From assembly GCA_026826555.1 (NCBI GenBank), contig JAKSZT010054307.1:504259-568258 (forward strand): a stretch of DNA of 64,000 bases. The letters are read 5' to 3'. The notes beneath the pieces are model-generated. The model was given only the letters and a program-made list of their open reading frames with translations, had not been told where the DNA came from and did not search any database. The stretch is from Tolypeutes matacus. Taxonomy: Eukaryota > Chordata > Mammalia > Cingulata > Chlamyphoridae. A program made the translations under genes and the position numbers. Shown piece after piece: positions 44,815 to 55,104 of this stretch; position 1 is the stretch's first letter; each line of letters starts with the position of its first letter.

Positions 44815-44980
44815 CAGCCAGCCTCAGAACACCAGTTTTCAGAAGAAAGCATTGCCTTGATGACACCTTGATTTGGACTTTCTTTTAGCTTCAAATCCAT
44901 GAGCTAATAAATTTCCATTGTCTAACTTGACCTATTTCATGGTATTTGCTTGAGCAGCTCAGGAAACTAAGGCATAATAT
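44815..44980 (+). repeat. MaLR-type LTR 3' part (MLT1-like)
   Basis: 'ttgatgacaccttgatttgg', 'gagctaataaatttccattg' (polyadenylation signal) and 'gagcagctcaggaaactaag' follow the MLT1 3' end in sense orientation. Confidence 0.65.
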
Positions 44981-44999
44981 GAAAAAAAAAAAAAAAAAG

Positions 45000-45785
45000 A
45001 ATGTAAAATATCTCCTTAATAATTTTTTTATATTGATTAAAAAACAAGGTAAGAAGACAATTGATACCTTCCCCAATTCCATTCCCTCCATCCATAGTGG
45101 AGAAATGGGATCTGCACCAAGCAGAAGGTTGGTTTTTGCATGTATACTGGGGTTTTATTGTCTAACGTTATCTGTTCATATCCTCCTTTTTTCTATATAC
45201 AATGAGAAATTACAAAGCGTCAGGGAAAATTGAGGATGGGGTAGGGAATGTTCGATTCTGGCAAAGTTTCATTCCATTTGCCATCCAAAGAATCATATGT
45301 CCTTACTATCTTCATATGTCCTCACTATAATGCACTCTAGGTTTGGGGGAGAGGCAGGTAGAACACTAGTAACAATCCTACTGGTGATTGTGATTTTCTT
45401 GTAATCCAGTGTTTAAGCATCTGCAATAAACATTCAGTAGGATAAGGCTTGTCTCAGTAAGGCAGAACCACACTAGACAAACACAAAATCAGAGAGGCCA
45501 GCTGGGGTTGGGCACATATTTTGCTTTTTGTTCTCAGACTAAAGACAATGACTCTCCTAATAGCAAAGTGGACAGAGAGCGAGGCCAAGGGCAGGCCACA
45601 ACTTCTCCTTTGGAAAGTTCTGGGTGTTACAGAGTTCTCCTTCTTCAAGGAAGTTAAAAGAACCTTGCATAAGGCCTAATAAAATACACTACAGAATGGA
45701 GCTAAAGAGAACTTTTACTCACAAATAGACAAAAAAAAGCTACATCTGGAAATGATTTACTTGTATTTTAAGAAAAGGATTTGCC
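45000..45785. other. No recognised gene or repeat
   Basis: Unique AT-rich sequence. Confidence 0.5.
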
Positions 45786-45789
45786 CCCA

Positions 45790-47038
45790 CAGAATTCATG
45801 ACAAAGGACTAATGAAACAATGACACAAATGGACAAAAAACACATGGTGGGAGGTGTGGGAGGTGGGCAACATGGGAATCCCAGTGGGTTCCGTGTAATA
45901 TTTTGGGTAATCTAAGCACCTCTTAAAGTATATGTATATATATATATAAATAACATTTTTGTAAGCAAATACAAAAAAAAAAAAAAAAAAGATTTGAAAA
46001 AAAAAAAAAAAACACATGAAAAGATGCTTAACATAACATCATTAACCATTAAGGAAATGCAAATCAAATCCACAATCCACAAAGAGATACCATTTCACAT
46101 ACACTAGAATGGCTACTACTAAAAAAAAAAAAAAATGGAAAATTGCAAGTGTTAGAGAAGATGTGGAGACGTAAGAACACTCATTCTTTGTTGGTGGGAA
46201 TATAAAATGGTGCAGCCACCGTGGAAGACAGTTAGGCAGTTCCTCAGAATAAGTATAGAATTACCATAGGATCCAGCAAATCCCACTTCTAGATATACAC
46301 AAAGAAGAACTGAAAGAAGGTACTCAAACAGATAGTTGCACACCAATGTACACAGTGGCATTATTCACAATTTCTAAAAGATGGACGCAGCCCAAGTGTC
46401 CATCAACTGGTGAATGAATAAACGAAATGTGGAATATACATGCATTGGAATATTATTCAGGTGTAAAAAGTAATGAAGTTCTGAGACATGCAGGAACCTG
46501 GATGAACCTTGAAGTCATGTTGAGTGATATAAGTCATAAACAAAAGGGTAAATATTGTATGATCTCACTGATATGAAATAATTAGAATACACAAATCATA
46601 GAGTCAGAATCTAGAATATAGTTTACCAGGGCCTGGGATGGGGATAGTAAATAGAGAGTTAATGCTTAAATTATACAGACTCTCTATTTGGGATGGTGGA
46701 AGAGTTTTGGTAATAGATGGTGTGATGATAGCACCACATTGTGAATGTAATTAACAGGACTGAATTATATATTTGAATGTGGCTAAAAGGGAAAATTTTA
46801 GATTGTATATATGTTACTAGAATAAAAATTAAATAAAAAAAAAATAGGACTGTACAACACAGTGAACCTTAATGTAAACCATGGAACTACAGGTAATAGT
46901 ACAATTATAACATTCTTTCATCAATTATGACAGATGTACCACACTACTGCAAAGTGCTAATAATACGGTAGTATATAGAAGTTTTGTATTTTCTGCATAT
47001 TTTTCTGTAAACATATAACTTCTTTAATAAAAAAAATT
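45790..47038 (+). repeat. LINE-1 ORF2 3' end and 3' UTR, 5'-truncated
   Basis: From 46019 the order 'aaaagatgcttaacataaca', 'ttgttggtgggaatataaaa', 'tatgatctcactgatatgaa' and 'aatggtgcagccacc'-type blocks gives the ORF2 end. The 3' UTR runs to 'acttctttaataaaaaaaat' near 47037. It is interrupted at 45847-46006 by a small L1 tail. Confidence 0.85.
45847..46006 (+). mobile_element. 160-bp LINE-1 3' end nested in LINE-1
   Basis: Carries 'gtgggaggtgtgggaggtgg', 'catgggaatcccagtgggtt' and a long A-rich tail. Flanked by a perfect 12-bp duplication AAAAAACACATG at 45835-45846 and 46007-46018. A severely 5'-truncated L1 insertion. Confidence 0.9.
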
Positions 47039-47039
47039 A

Positions 47040-47665
47040 AATCCAGCTTCTATGCTATTTATAGATCACACACCTAAAGCATGAAAAAAACTGAAAGATT
47101 GTGAAGGAAAGAATGGGAAGAGATACATCAGGCAAATACTAACCAAAAAAAACCAACAACAGGCAGTATAGCTATATTAACATCAGTCAAAGAAGACTTC
47201 AGGCATCATTAAGGGTATACTTTCTATACAATGATTAAAGATGAAATCCACCAAAACAATATAACAATTCTAAACTTGTATGCACCTAAAGGCTCAACAG
47301 ATATAAACAATAATTGATAAACCTCCAGAAATAAGTTGACAAAAACACCATTATAATGGTATAGATTACAGCACAATTTTTTCAGTAAATTATATTTCAA
47401 GCAGAAAAAAAAAAATTAGCAAAAATATAGAAGAGCTGACTAGCACAATTAACTTTGATCTGATGGGCACAATTAACAACATTGATCTGATGGAACATTT
47501 AGAAATATTTATTATATATTTAACAGGGCTATGAAAGATGTCTTGACACATTTCAAAGAATAGTTTAATATGAAACTAATTGGTTTCCTTTCCCCAACTC
47601 CAGGAATTTGACCATGACTATGGGAAAATTGGGGTCCAATCTTAAATGGATTGAAATAAATTTTC
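47040..47665 (+). repeat. Old LINE-1 ORF2 endonuclease region
   Basis: 'gggaagagatacatcaggca', 'ggcagtatagctatattaac', 'ttgtatgcacctaaaggctc' and 'cacatttcaaagaatag' are the endonuclease-coding part of an old L1 in sense orientation, with many stops. A local direct repeat of 'gcacaattaac...gatctgatgg' lies at 47444-47500. Confidence 0.7.
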
Positions 47666-48735
47666 TGACATCTAAGAGACTAGAGGAAATAGAAACTAAA
47701 CTGTGTAATAGAAAAATTTTATGAATCTACACTTCTTGCATATCTGAGTTTCTGGAATGAGCATTTATATGCTAAGTATTTTTTATAGTTTAAGAACACT
47801 GTATAATATCGTTTTGTGCTCTGATGTTTTTAACCTAATATCATATAATAGGCCTTTTGACATGCCATTGTTCTTGTCTTTTTCCCAGGAATCACTCCCC
47901 AGATCCTAAGTTTTTCCCTCCTCCATAAGCCAGAAATCAAAAGCCCTCTTCTAAATATAAATTCATGTTGATAAGACGCCTGCAGGCCAACACACCCAGA
48001 AAACCAGAATTCCTTTTAGGCTCAGTCTGAGTCAAACGCTTGAACAATTTATTCTCATACCTACTGCAGCCAAATGCAGTTCCTTTTATTAAGGTCCTGA
48101 GACTTTATGCTGAAATAAAAGTTGACTTCTATTCCTTCAGTCAACTGAAGGTTTAGAATCAGACTACCTACAGTTTTTTTCTTTTTTGGAAAATAGCAAA
48201 TACTACCATTTTTTCCCCCTTACACAGAAACCTGTAACTACTATTTCCTCCTGATTTTTCAAATTAGCAATGGCTTCCCCTGAGCTTTTTCTAGAAAAGT
48301 TCCCACAGGCCTTACCTTACTGGAATCTCTTCCACAACAGCTTAGTCTTGAACTCAGAGCTTCAAGGGTGACTATTAGGGTAGAAGGATAGATCAGCTAG
48401 AACTCTTCATTAATTAATGGTGAGACACGATAGGAAGAGATTTTGAAAGACAACAAGGAAACAGTGGCACCGTCCAGGATCACTCGGAAAGTCCACCAGC
48501 CCTTGCCATTTAACAGTGTGTTGAGCCCTGGGAAGAGAGGTTCCAACTATTATAGGACTTTAAGTCTCCTCCCATCACAGTTCTTAACTTTCTGTTTCTT
48601 TTTCCAGACAAGTCTGACCAGCTTTCCCTCCTATTAACTTAAAAATTCAGCCCAAGATATTTTAAGTGAGGGGAAAATGAAAGCAAATAGCTGCTTCTCC
48701 ATTTTGTTTCCCAAATTTCAAGGGCATTTACAACC
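47666..48735. other. No recognised gene or repeat
   Basis: Unique sequence; no long frame. Confidence 0.5.
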
Positions 48736-48737
48736 TA

Positions 48738-48928
48738 GAGTGGTGGTTCATAGTGTGACCCTGGGGCCAGCAGCACCAGTAGCACCTATAAACTTGTCAG
48801 AAATGCATATTCTTGGGTCTCACCCCAGACCTACTGAATCAGAAACTCTGAGGGTGACAACAGCAAACTGTGGTTTTAAAAAGTGCTCTAGGGTGATTCT
48901 GAAGCACAGTGAAGTTTGAGAACCACTG
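48738..48928 (+). mobile_element. MER5A-type hAT-Charlie MITE, near full length
   Basis: 'gtggttcatagtgtgaccct', 'agaaatgcatattcttgggt', 'cacccca'/'gacctactgaatcagaaact' and 'agtttgagaaccactg' are MER5A from terminal repeat to terminal repeat. Non-autonomous relic of an ancient hAT transposon. Confidence 0.9.
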
Positions 48929-49309
48929 CTTAGAACATTCCTGTCTGCCTTCCATGTGGGCCAGTAGACTCCTGTAGCCTTGGGTGATGCTCAGGTTGTA
49001 ATTATGATTACAAAATAAATGAGTGAACTAGTAAATCCTGCCAGATAAACAGGGCAGGGGAAGTAGCTGGAGAAGATATTGGTGATCAAATTAGCATTAC
49101 ATTGTGGCCCTTGGAGCAGGGCATTGGTAGGTCTCAGATAAAGTCTAGATAATCTAATCCAAGGTAGGAAGCAGATAAAGAAATGCCTTCTAGGACTATC
49201 ACCTACCCCAAGTGTTTGCCCTACATATGATATGTTCTGCATGTCAGCCCAGATATAAGGTACAAGAAGCTGGCAGGCCACATTAGGAATCTTACATGAT
49301 ATTAAATTC

Positions 49310-49388
49310 TTTCATTCATCTATGCATTCATTCAAAAGATAATTGTTGAGCACCTATGTGCTCAGCTTTGTCTGCTGGAAATTTTAAG
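49310..49388 (-). repeat. LINE-2 3' end fragment, antisense
   Basis: 'tgcattcattcaaaagataa' and 'ttgttgagcacctatgtgct' are the antisense L2 terminus. Confidence 0.65.
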
Positions 49389-49389
49389 T

Positions 49390-50306
49390 AGTGAAACTGC
49401 TATAGCAGACTTCCTTAGCTCTCCAGTCCTTCAGGAACTGCTTGGAGAGTAGTTATGTGTCTTTTCCAGACAGTGCTAAGCAAGGTATTTCTTGCCATTG
49501 CCTTGGATTGCGTTCTATCAACTCTAATGAACACAACAGGGCTGAAAAGTTTGATTAGGCCCCTGGACTTTGAGGACTAGTCCTTGAATTGTAATATTAC
49601 TTTGGATCGTGACGTTTGGGCTGGCCTAACATGCACATGGTATGGAATGCAAATCCTGTAAAAAAAAAAAAAAAAAAAAAAGAGCTCACCATATCTCATA
49701 GGAACTGAGCTTTTCTTGGCCACTGTAGTGATCATACTTCAGGGTTAGGAATGCCAGCCCCTTCAAGTCAGAGTGTCTATGAAGATTTGAAAATAAGCAG
49801 CTATCATTCCCATGCTGAGCAAATGACACTGGCTAGACCAGCTATCTCAACAAGTAAGCTTAAGGGTAAGGGTCTCCCATAAGGTATTTTCTTGAAACAG
49901 ATTGGATCGCATTATATAGTAATATCTATCTCTAGGAATTAGGAAGGATATGATGTGCTGGAATAGGCTAAGATTTGAGCAAGAGATTTCCTGAAAAAAT
50001 TTGATGCTACAGCCAAGTTTCAGACAATGTCTAACTTTCTTAAGTGAATCTGTCAATAGACAGTGAGGTGGGAAATGGGGCATGATCTTCCCAATATAGT
50101 GACTTCAAAACACAAAATTGATTATATTCCTTTTAGTCTTGGGGGCTTATTGAATTCAGAGGCTACCTTATCTTGTAAATTGAAGACACCCTGTTTGGAG
50201 AACATACCATCCAAAAATTGGTCCTCTGGGCTCTCACACATATATACTTCAGGATTTGTGCTGAATTACTACTGCAATAGTTGTCCCAGCCCCAAACAGA
50301 ACAAGG
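49390..50306. other. No recognised gene; A22 tract at 49660-49681
   Basis: The text 'aatgaacacaacagggctga' near 49527 faintly recalls degraded retroviral pol, but I cannot support it. The A tract could be a retrocopy tail; no duplication was found. Confidence 0.4.
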
Positions 50307-50311
50307 ACTAC

Positions 50312-50939
50312 TGTGCCAGTTTGATATTATTTATGAATTCCAAAAAAGGTAATTGATTATGATTGTAAACTGGTCTGTTTTTCTGGGTGTGATACCTTTT
50401 GATTGTATTAGATTCAGCTGAGATGTCTGATTAAATTATTTTAAAATTAAGGCTTTGATTCAACCATGTCATTAGAGCGTGACTCAGCATGAGTCCCAGC
50501 CCCCATGGGCTGATAAAACAAACTCTCACATGGAAATAGACACATAGAGAAGATACACATAGGATCCTGCAGCCCTGGGAAGAGAGATGAGGCTGATAGT
50601 CTACAGCTGACCTTGTGAAGAGACCAGAGCAGTTGACTCTGAAAAGAAACAAGCCCAGGGAGAGAGATGAGCCTTATGCCAGCCTATAGTTGAGATCAGA
50701 AGAAGCTGGGACCACAGAGCCTTAAGAGGAAGAACGAACCCTCACAGTTGTTGCCCGCCATCTTGTATTAAAATGTGGCAACAGACTTTGGGTGAGAAAG
50801 TACCTCTTATGGTACCTTGGGTTGGACTCTTGAGGGCTCTATAACTGTAAGCTTCTACCCACAAATAAATACCCTTTATTAAAAAAAACCAACAGATTTC
50901 TAGTACTTTGCATCAGCACCACTTTGGCTGACTAATATA
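50312..50939 (+). mobile_element. Solo LTR, 628 bp, with 5-bp duplication
   Basis: Starts 'tgtgccagtttgatattatt' and ends 'tggctgactaatata', a TG...TA pair (canonical TG...CA with one change). A perfect 5-bp target duplication ACTAC lies at 50307-50311 and 50940-50944. A polyadenylation signal (AATAAA near 50864) lies about 75 bp from the end, giving a short U5. It resembles the xenarthran ERVL/MaLR-like LTR family also seen at 23.1-23.7 kb in its last 150 bp. No internal region remains, so it arose by LTR-LTR recombination. Confidence 0.85.
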
Positions 50940-50944
50940 ACTAC

Positions 50945-51845
50945 ATTAAGTGAGGTTCAGTATGATGTGTTTTTGATGGGTCCTCTGGATAGCACTATCA
51001 GCCTACAGGAATATGAAGAATCATATTCACTAACTGTTGAGATACCAAAATTGTATCCTGGAAAAAATGCCTTAGTTAATGGAGAGTTTCCCTAACGTAT
51101 CTGGAAGGCTTTACCTACTCACACCATCTTCCCATTTTTGACTGGTTGCTTTTCCCCAACAAGGGTGAACTTATAATTACTCCAGCCTGGTAGCTTTATA
51201 AAGTTCAGTGATGAATGAGAATGGTAATGGGCACATATTGTCACAAGAATATCAGAATTTGAATTTCTACCCTTCTTCTTCGTGAGAAGCACAAAGATCC
51301 CAACAGGACAATTTCAAGCACACAACTTTTATTAAAACTGAAAATTATTATCCATATAATCCCGGGAAAGTTGTTCTTTTGATTCCAAGCTTGCACATAG
51401 TAAAAGACAGTCACATTCCAATGTGAGGATAACTCTACAATCCTGTTCTGAGAAGATCTTTTTCTTGATTGACCATATAATTTAACAGCCAGATGCAGGT
51501 GAAACAAGTTGGGAGACTGCCTGTGTGGACAGTAGGCAGTGTTGGTGAGAGTATAAGTAGGTGAAGCTCAGGACCATAGCCAGAAAGTCTCGAGTGCAAT
51601 AGGAAGCCATATGGTAGATAAAAGACAGCAACATTGATTCTCTGGGATCATCTAAGCAGAGTATTAAGGGATGATTCCCTGGTGTGTGTGCATGGGCCCA
51701 GTAATGTCTGAGGCTGCTGAATGGGTCAGACATATGTGTCTACATGGATCTATAGCTATGAATCAGTATCCAAAACCCATGGTTTCAGGAAGGAGGGATG
51801 GGTGGGCCCAAACCTGACCATTTATATCATTACTTCCCAGGGCAG
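50945..51845. other. No recognised gene or repeat
   Basis: Minus frames of 83-88 codons at 51241-51733 have no recognised domain. A short 'tatgtgtctacatggatcta' patch is unremarkable. Confidence 0.45.
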
Positions 51846-51849
51846 AGAA

Positions 51850-52148
51850 TTTTTTTTTTTTTCACTTTATTTTGTACATTTAATAATTGAAAATATAAAC
51901 AATTAAAAACTATAAAGTAAACACAGAAGAATAAATATATACAGTTCTCAATGTACTGGATACATATAAAATTTTTTTTTTGAATCAAACAATATGTTAA
52001 ACAATATATTTGGTTCATAGTAATGCATTCATACAGTGTTTGTCCTTTTGTGTCTGGCTTGCTTCGCTCAACATACTGTCCTCCAGGTTCACCCATGTTG
52101 TCACATGCTTTATGACTTCATTTCTTCTTACAGCTATGTACTTAGGAT
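51850..52148 (-). repeat. LINE-1 3' end, antisense, 5'-truncated
   Basis: Poly(T) at 51851-51862, AT-rich 3' UTR, then 'tccttttgtgtctggcttgc', 'cgctcaacatactgtcctcc' and 'ttatgacttcatttcttctt', the antisense ORF2 C-terminus. Confidence 0.82.
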
Positions 52149-52149
52149 A

Positions 52150-52845
52150 TGATTTATGTGCAGAGGCACAGACTTCAGGACTGAGACTGCCATTCAGCCA
52201 GTGTCAAAGGAAAATTCTTTCTTCACTCCTTAGTAACTTCCATTAACTCCTTCTTCCTTTCCTCTGGAATAACCCATGCTAGGGGCCCAGGTAAGCTGTC
52301 TGGAAGGCATGACCTTGAGGATTATTGTGAATACAGGCTAATGGGACAAAGATGATCTTTGCCAACTTCCATCTTAGCCTGTTTGAACTACGTGGTTCCT
52401 GAGACTATTTCTTCAAACTTTCCTGAGGGTGTGGGGAAATATTTTATGTCAAATCTTAGAAGAACAGACATAAATCAATGTCATACCAGATTCTGGTCAT
52501 TCTCTTCCAGTGGGCCTGGAGAGTGGCAGTGCTCACTGAGTCTAACTGGGAAAGTGGCTTCATAAAGTCCATAATAAGAGAAGCAAGAATTCTGCATGGT
52601 CTGCCTATTTTACCCAGCTGCTTATGTGGTGGGGTAACGTACTACTGAAGAAGTATGTTAGGCAGGACAACAGAAACACCACTTTTAAATGCTAAAACAG
52701 CAGTGTCTAGATCTTCATTGAGATTCAAAGCTGAATTAAGAATCATAGCCTTTCCAAATATTTCCAAAATAAGAGCAGTCAATGCCCAGAGTCAGTGACT
52801 AGAATTATAGAAGTTGGGTCTGCAAGCACAAGAAAATCAACTCTA
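52150..52845. other. No recognised gene or repeat
   Basis: Unique sequence to the left of the inverted repeat. Confidence 0.45.
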
Positions 52846-52848
52846 CTC

Positions 52849-53628
52849 TTCTGAAATGACTCTCACTAAAGTCACTAAAAGCTACATGATAACCAAATCC
52901 CATTTTTTATAAACTTCTATATTGACTCCAAAGGCGACCAGGAAGATAAAGAGTTCTTTGTTAGATAAAACCACTGTGATGTAGGATTCTCCCCTCTCGG
53001 AAAGGCGGTTGTCCATTATGACTGGCCCTGTCTGAAGTGTGGTGCTCTGGGAACCTGAATATGATCTAGGTGAAATACCAGTGAACCTCAGGATATTTTG
53101 CATGAAACCAAGGTAAAGTCTCAGAGACAGTATAATGAGAGGAACTCGAATCAAAGCTAAGAAAACATTTCCAAACAAATGGTCGGTATGAAGGACTACC
53201 TTGAGGAGTAGTAGACGGCAATGACACGGGAACAGGGGAAACGGGGGAAAACTCATGAGCACAAAAGAGTTTAAAGTGGAGAGGAAGATTGAGCCTGGAG
53301 GAAGAGAGCAGCCTGTCTTAACAGAATCCCTGTGGCCTTGGTGATGGTAGGAATGGATTCGATCAAGTATCCAGTTCTGCTTGGAAAAGACTTGTACACT
53401 TTGGGTTTTCTATAGTCACCTGGCATTAGATGTTCTTCCAAAACTGTGGGAAGGTCCCCTAGATGTTACTGGAAAGAATTCTAAGAAGGAAAAGGTACTG
53501 AACATTAAAAAAAAAAAAAAAAAAAAAAAAAAGATACATAAAGGGAAACATAGCTAAGTATAAAAAATAGAAAATTGGATTTGGTTATCATATAGCTTTT
53601 AGTGACTTTAGTGAGAGTCATTTCAGAA
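52849..53628. repeat. Inverted repeat, 52-bp arms, with internal A tract
   Basis: Left arm 52849-52900 and right arm 53577-53628 are reverse complements with one mismatch in 52. Between them lie about 600 bp of unidentified sequence, a 26-bp A tract (about 53507-53532) and 44 bp of AT-rich sequence. Not the layout of a known transposon that I can name. Confidence 0.85.
52882..53262 (-). other. 126-codon minus-strand open frame, unidentified
   Basis: The frame has hydrophobic N-terminal segments ('HLFGNVFLALIRVPLIILSL') and a tail 'LSNKELFIFLVAFGVNIEVY'. I recognise no family. It runs into the left arm of the inverted repeat. No splice, promoter or polyadenylation context supports expression, and the neighbouring DNA has no exon. 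It could be a retrocopy fragment or chance. Confidence 0.25.
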
Positions 53629-53629
53629 A

Positions 53630-54305
53630 TGAATGAGAGTAATGAATAGGAGGTCAGAAAGTGCAATAGCTTGTATAGACTAGTTTACAGAAATTTAGCA
53701 CTCCAGGGAAGGAGGCAGATGGGTCAGTGCACCTTGAGAGGCTTGGAGGTGCAGAAAAGAAGTTGTTTTTAAAATGGAAGTAACAGATGTGTCTATGTGT
53801 ATATTTTAGGTTGAAGGCCAAGAGTCAAAAGAAATTATGCCAAGAGTGAGTGTAAAGAGATGATCAGGACCCTGAAGGCATCAGGAAAGGTTGTGCTCTG
53901 GAGCAAAGTGAAATAAAACTCAGGGAGAAGAAAAGCAACTCCTCCTACGAGGCAGAAGAGGTGGGAATATAAGAAAAATAAGAACACACCAAGTTCACCT
54001 ATATGCATTTTGTATAGATATAATTTTTTTCTAAAACTGTGAAGTGCCAAGCTATCCAATAAGATATGGTTTCTCCAGATGGGATCTAAAGTGTGATTAT
54101 TCATCTCCTTCCCTAAATCAATGGATGGTTCTTTGTACATGGGGAAAAACATGAAGGATGCAAAAGGTCAAGAGCAACCTTTCAGGCTCAGAACCCCTGT
54201 TATAAAATGGCTCAGAAGGAAGAAAAAGGGAAAAAAAATCAAGGCCATGTTTATATTTTTAGACTTCTGGATCAAGAGGACATTTTGAGCACACAGTTGA
54301 ATTTC
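53630..54305. other. No recognised gene or repeat
   Basis: Unique sequence with a 105-codon minus frame (53835-54152) without a recognised domain. Confidence 0.45.
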
Positions 54306-55104
54306 GCCCCACCCTTCAAATGTCTTGTTTTATTTAGTTTCCAACTTTTTTATCATGAAAATTTAAAATATAAATTTGAAAAGAATAAGATGACCACCTA
54401 TATACCCAGGTTTAAGGTATGTTAATATTATGCCTTAATTATAAATATTATATGCATGTGTTTGTGTGTCTCTATAAATTTATTGCTGAACTATCTGAAA
54501 GTGGGTTAGATATAATGATATTTAGCCATTAAACACTTAAGCATTCATCTCCTAAAATAAGGAAAATCTACGTAATCTGAAGACTGTATCTCTAGGAAAA
54601 TTAGAAAAAAATAACCTTTTATCATTCAATATCCATATTCAATTTTCCCAAACCATAAAACTAATGTCTTTCATAGTTTTTTTTCAAACCAGAATCCAAT
54701 TGTTATGTACTGCATTCAGTTGTTTTATATCTTTTGTCAATCTTAAACTAGAAGAGTCCCACACACATACTGTTTTTTCTTTCCATAACATAGACAATTA
54801 AAAAGACTTGAACAATCACCTTATAACATTCCCATATTCCTCATTTGTTTCATTGTTTCCCATATCATTATTTAATATATTCTTATGTCTCCTGAATTTC
54901 TTATATACTAGAAGTGAGAACTAAACTCTTAATTAAGTTCTTCTGACACATTTTAGGAAAGGGTATTTCAAAAGCATTGCTGTCATTTCATGTGGCATTA
55001 CATCAGGAGATACACAATGTCAAGTTCTCCATTTTAGTGAGACAATTTGATGATCACAGATCTCTGTTTTAAAGGTACATTTTCCCCATTGCAAATAGCA
55101 AATA

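Noticed and set aside
49390..51845. Endogenous retrovirus internal region around the solo LTR
   Set aside because: Faint pol-like phrases only, no readable motif, and the LTR at 50312 has its own target duplication, so it is an independent insertion.
52882..53262. Receptor-like gene from the hydrophobic minus frame
   Set aside because: Too short for a multi-pass receptor, no family motif, and it reads into an inverted-repeat arm.
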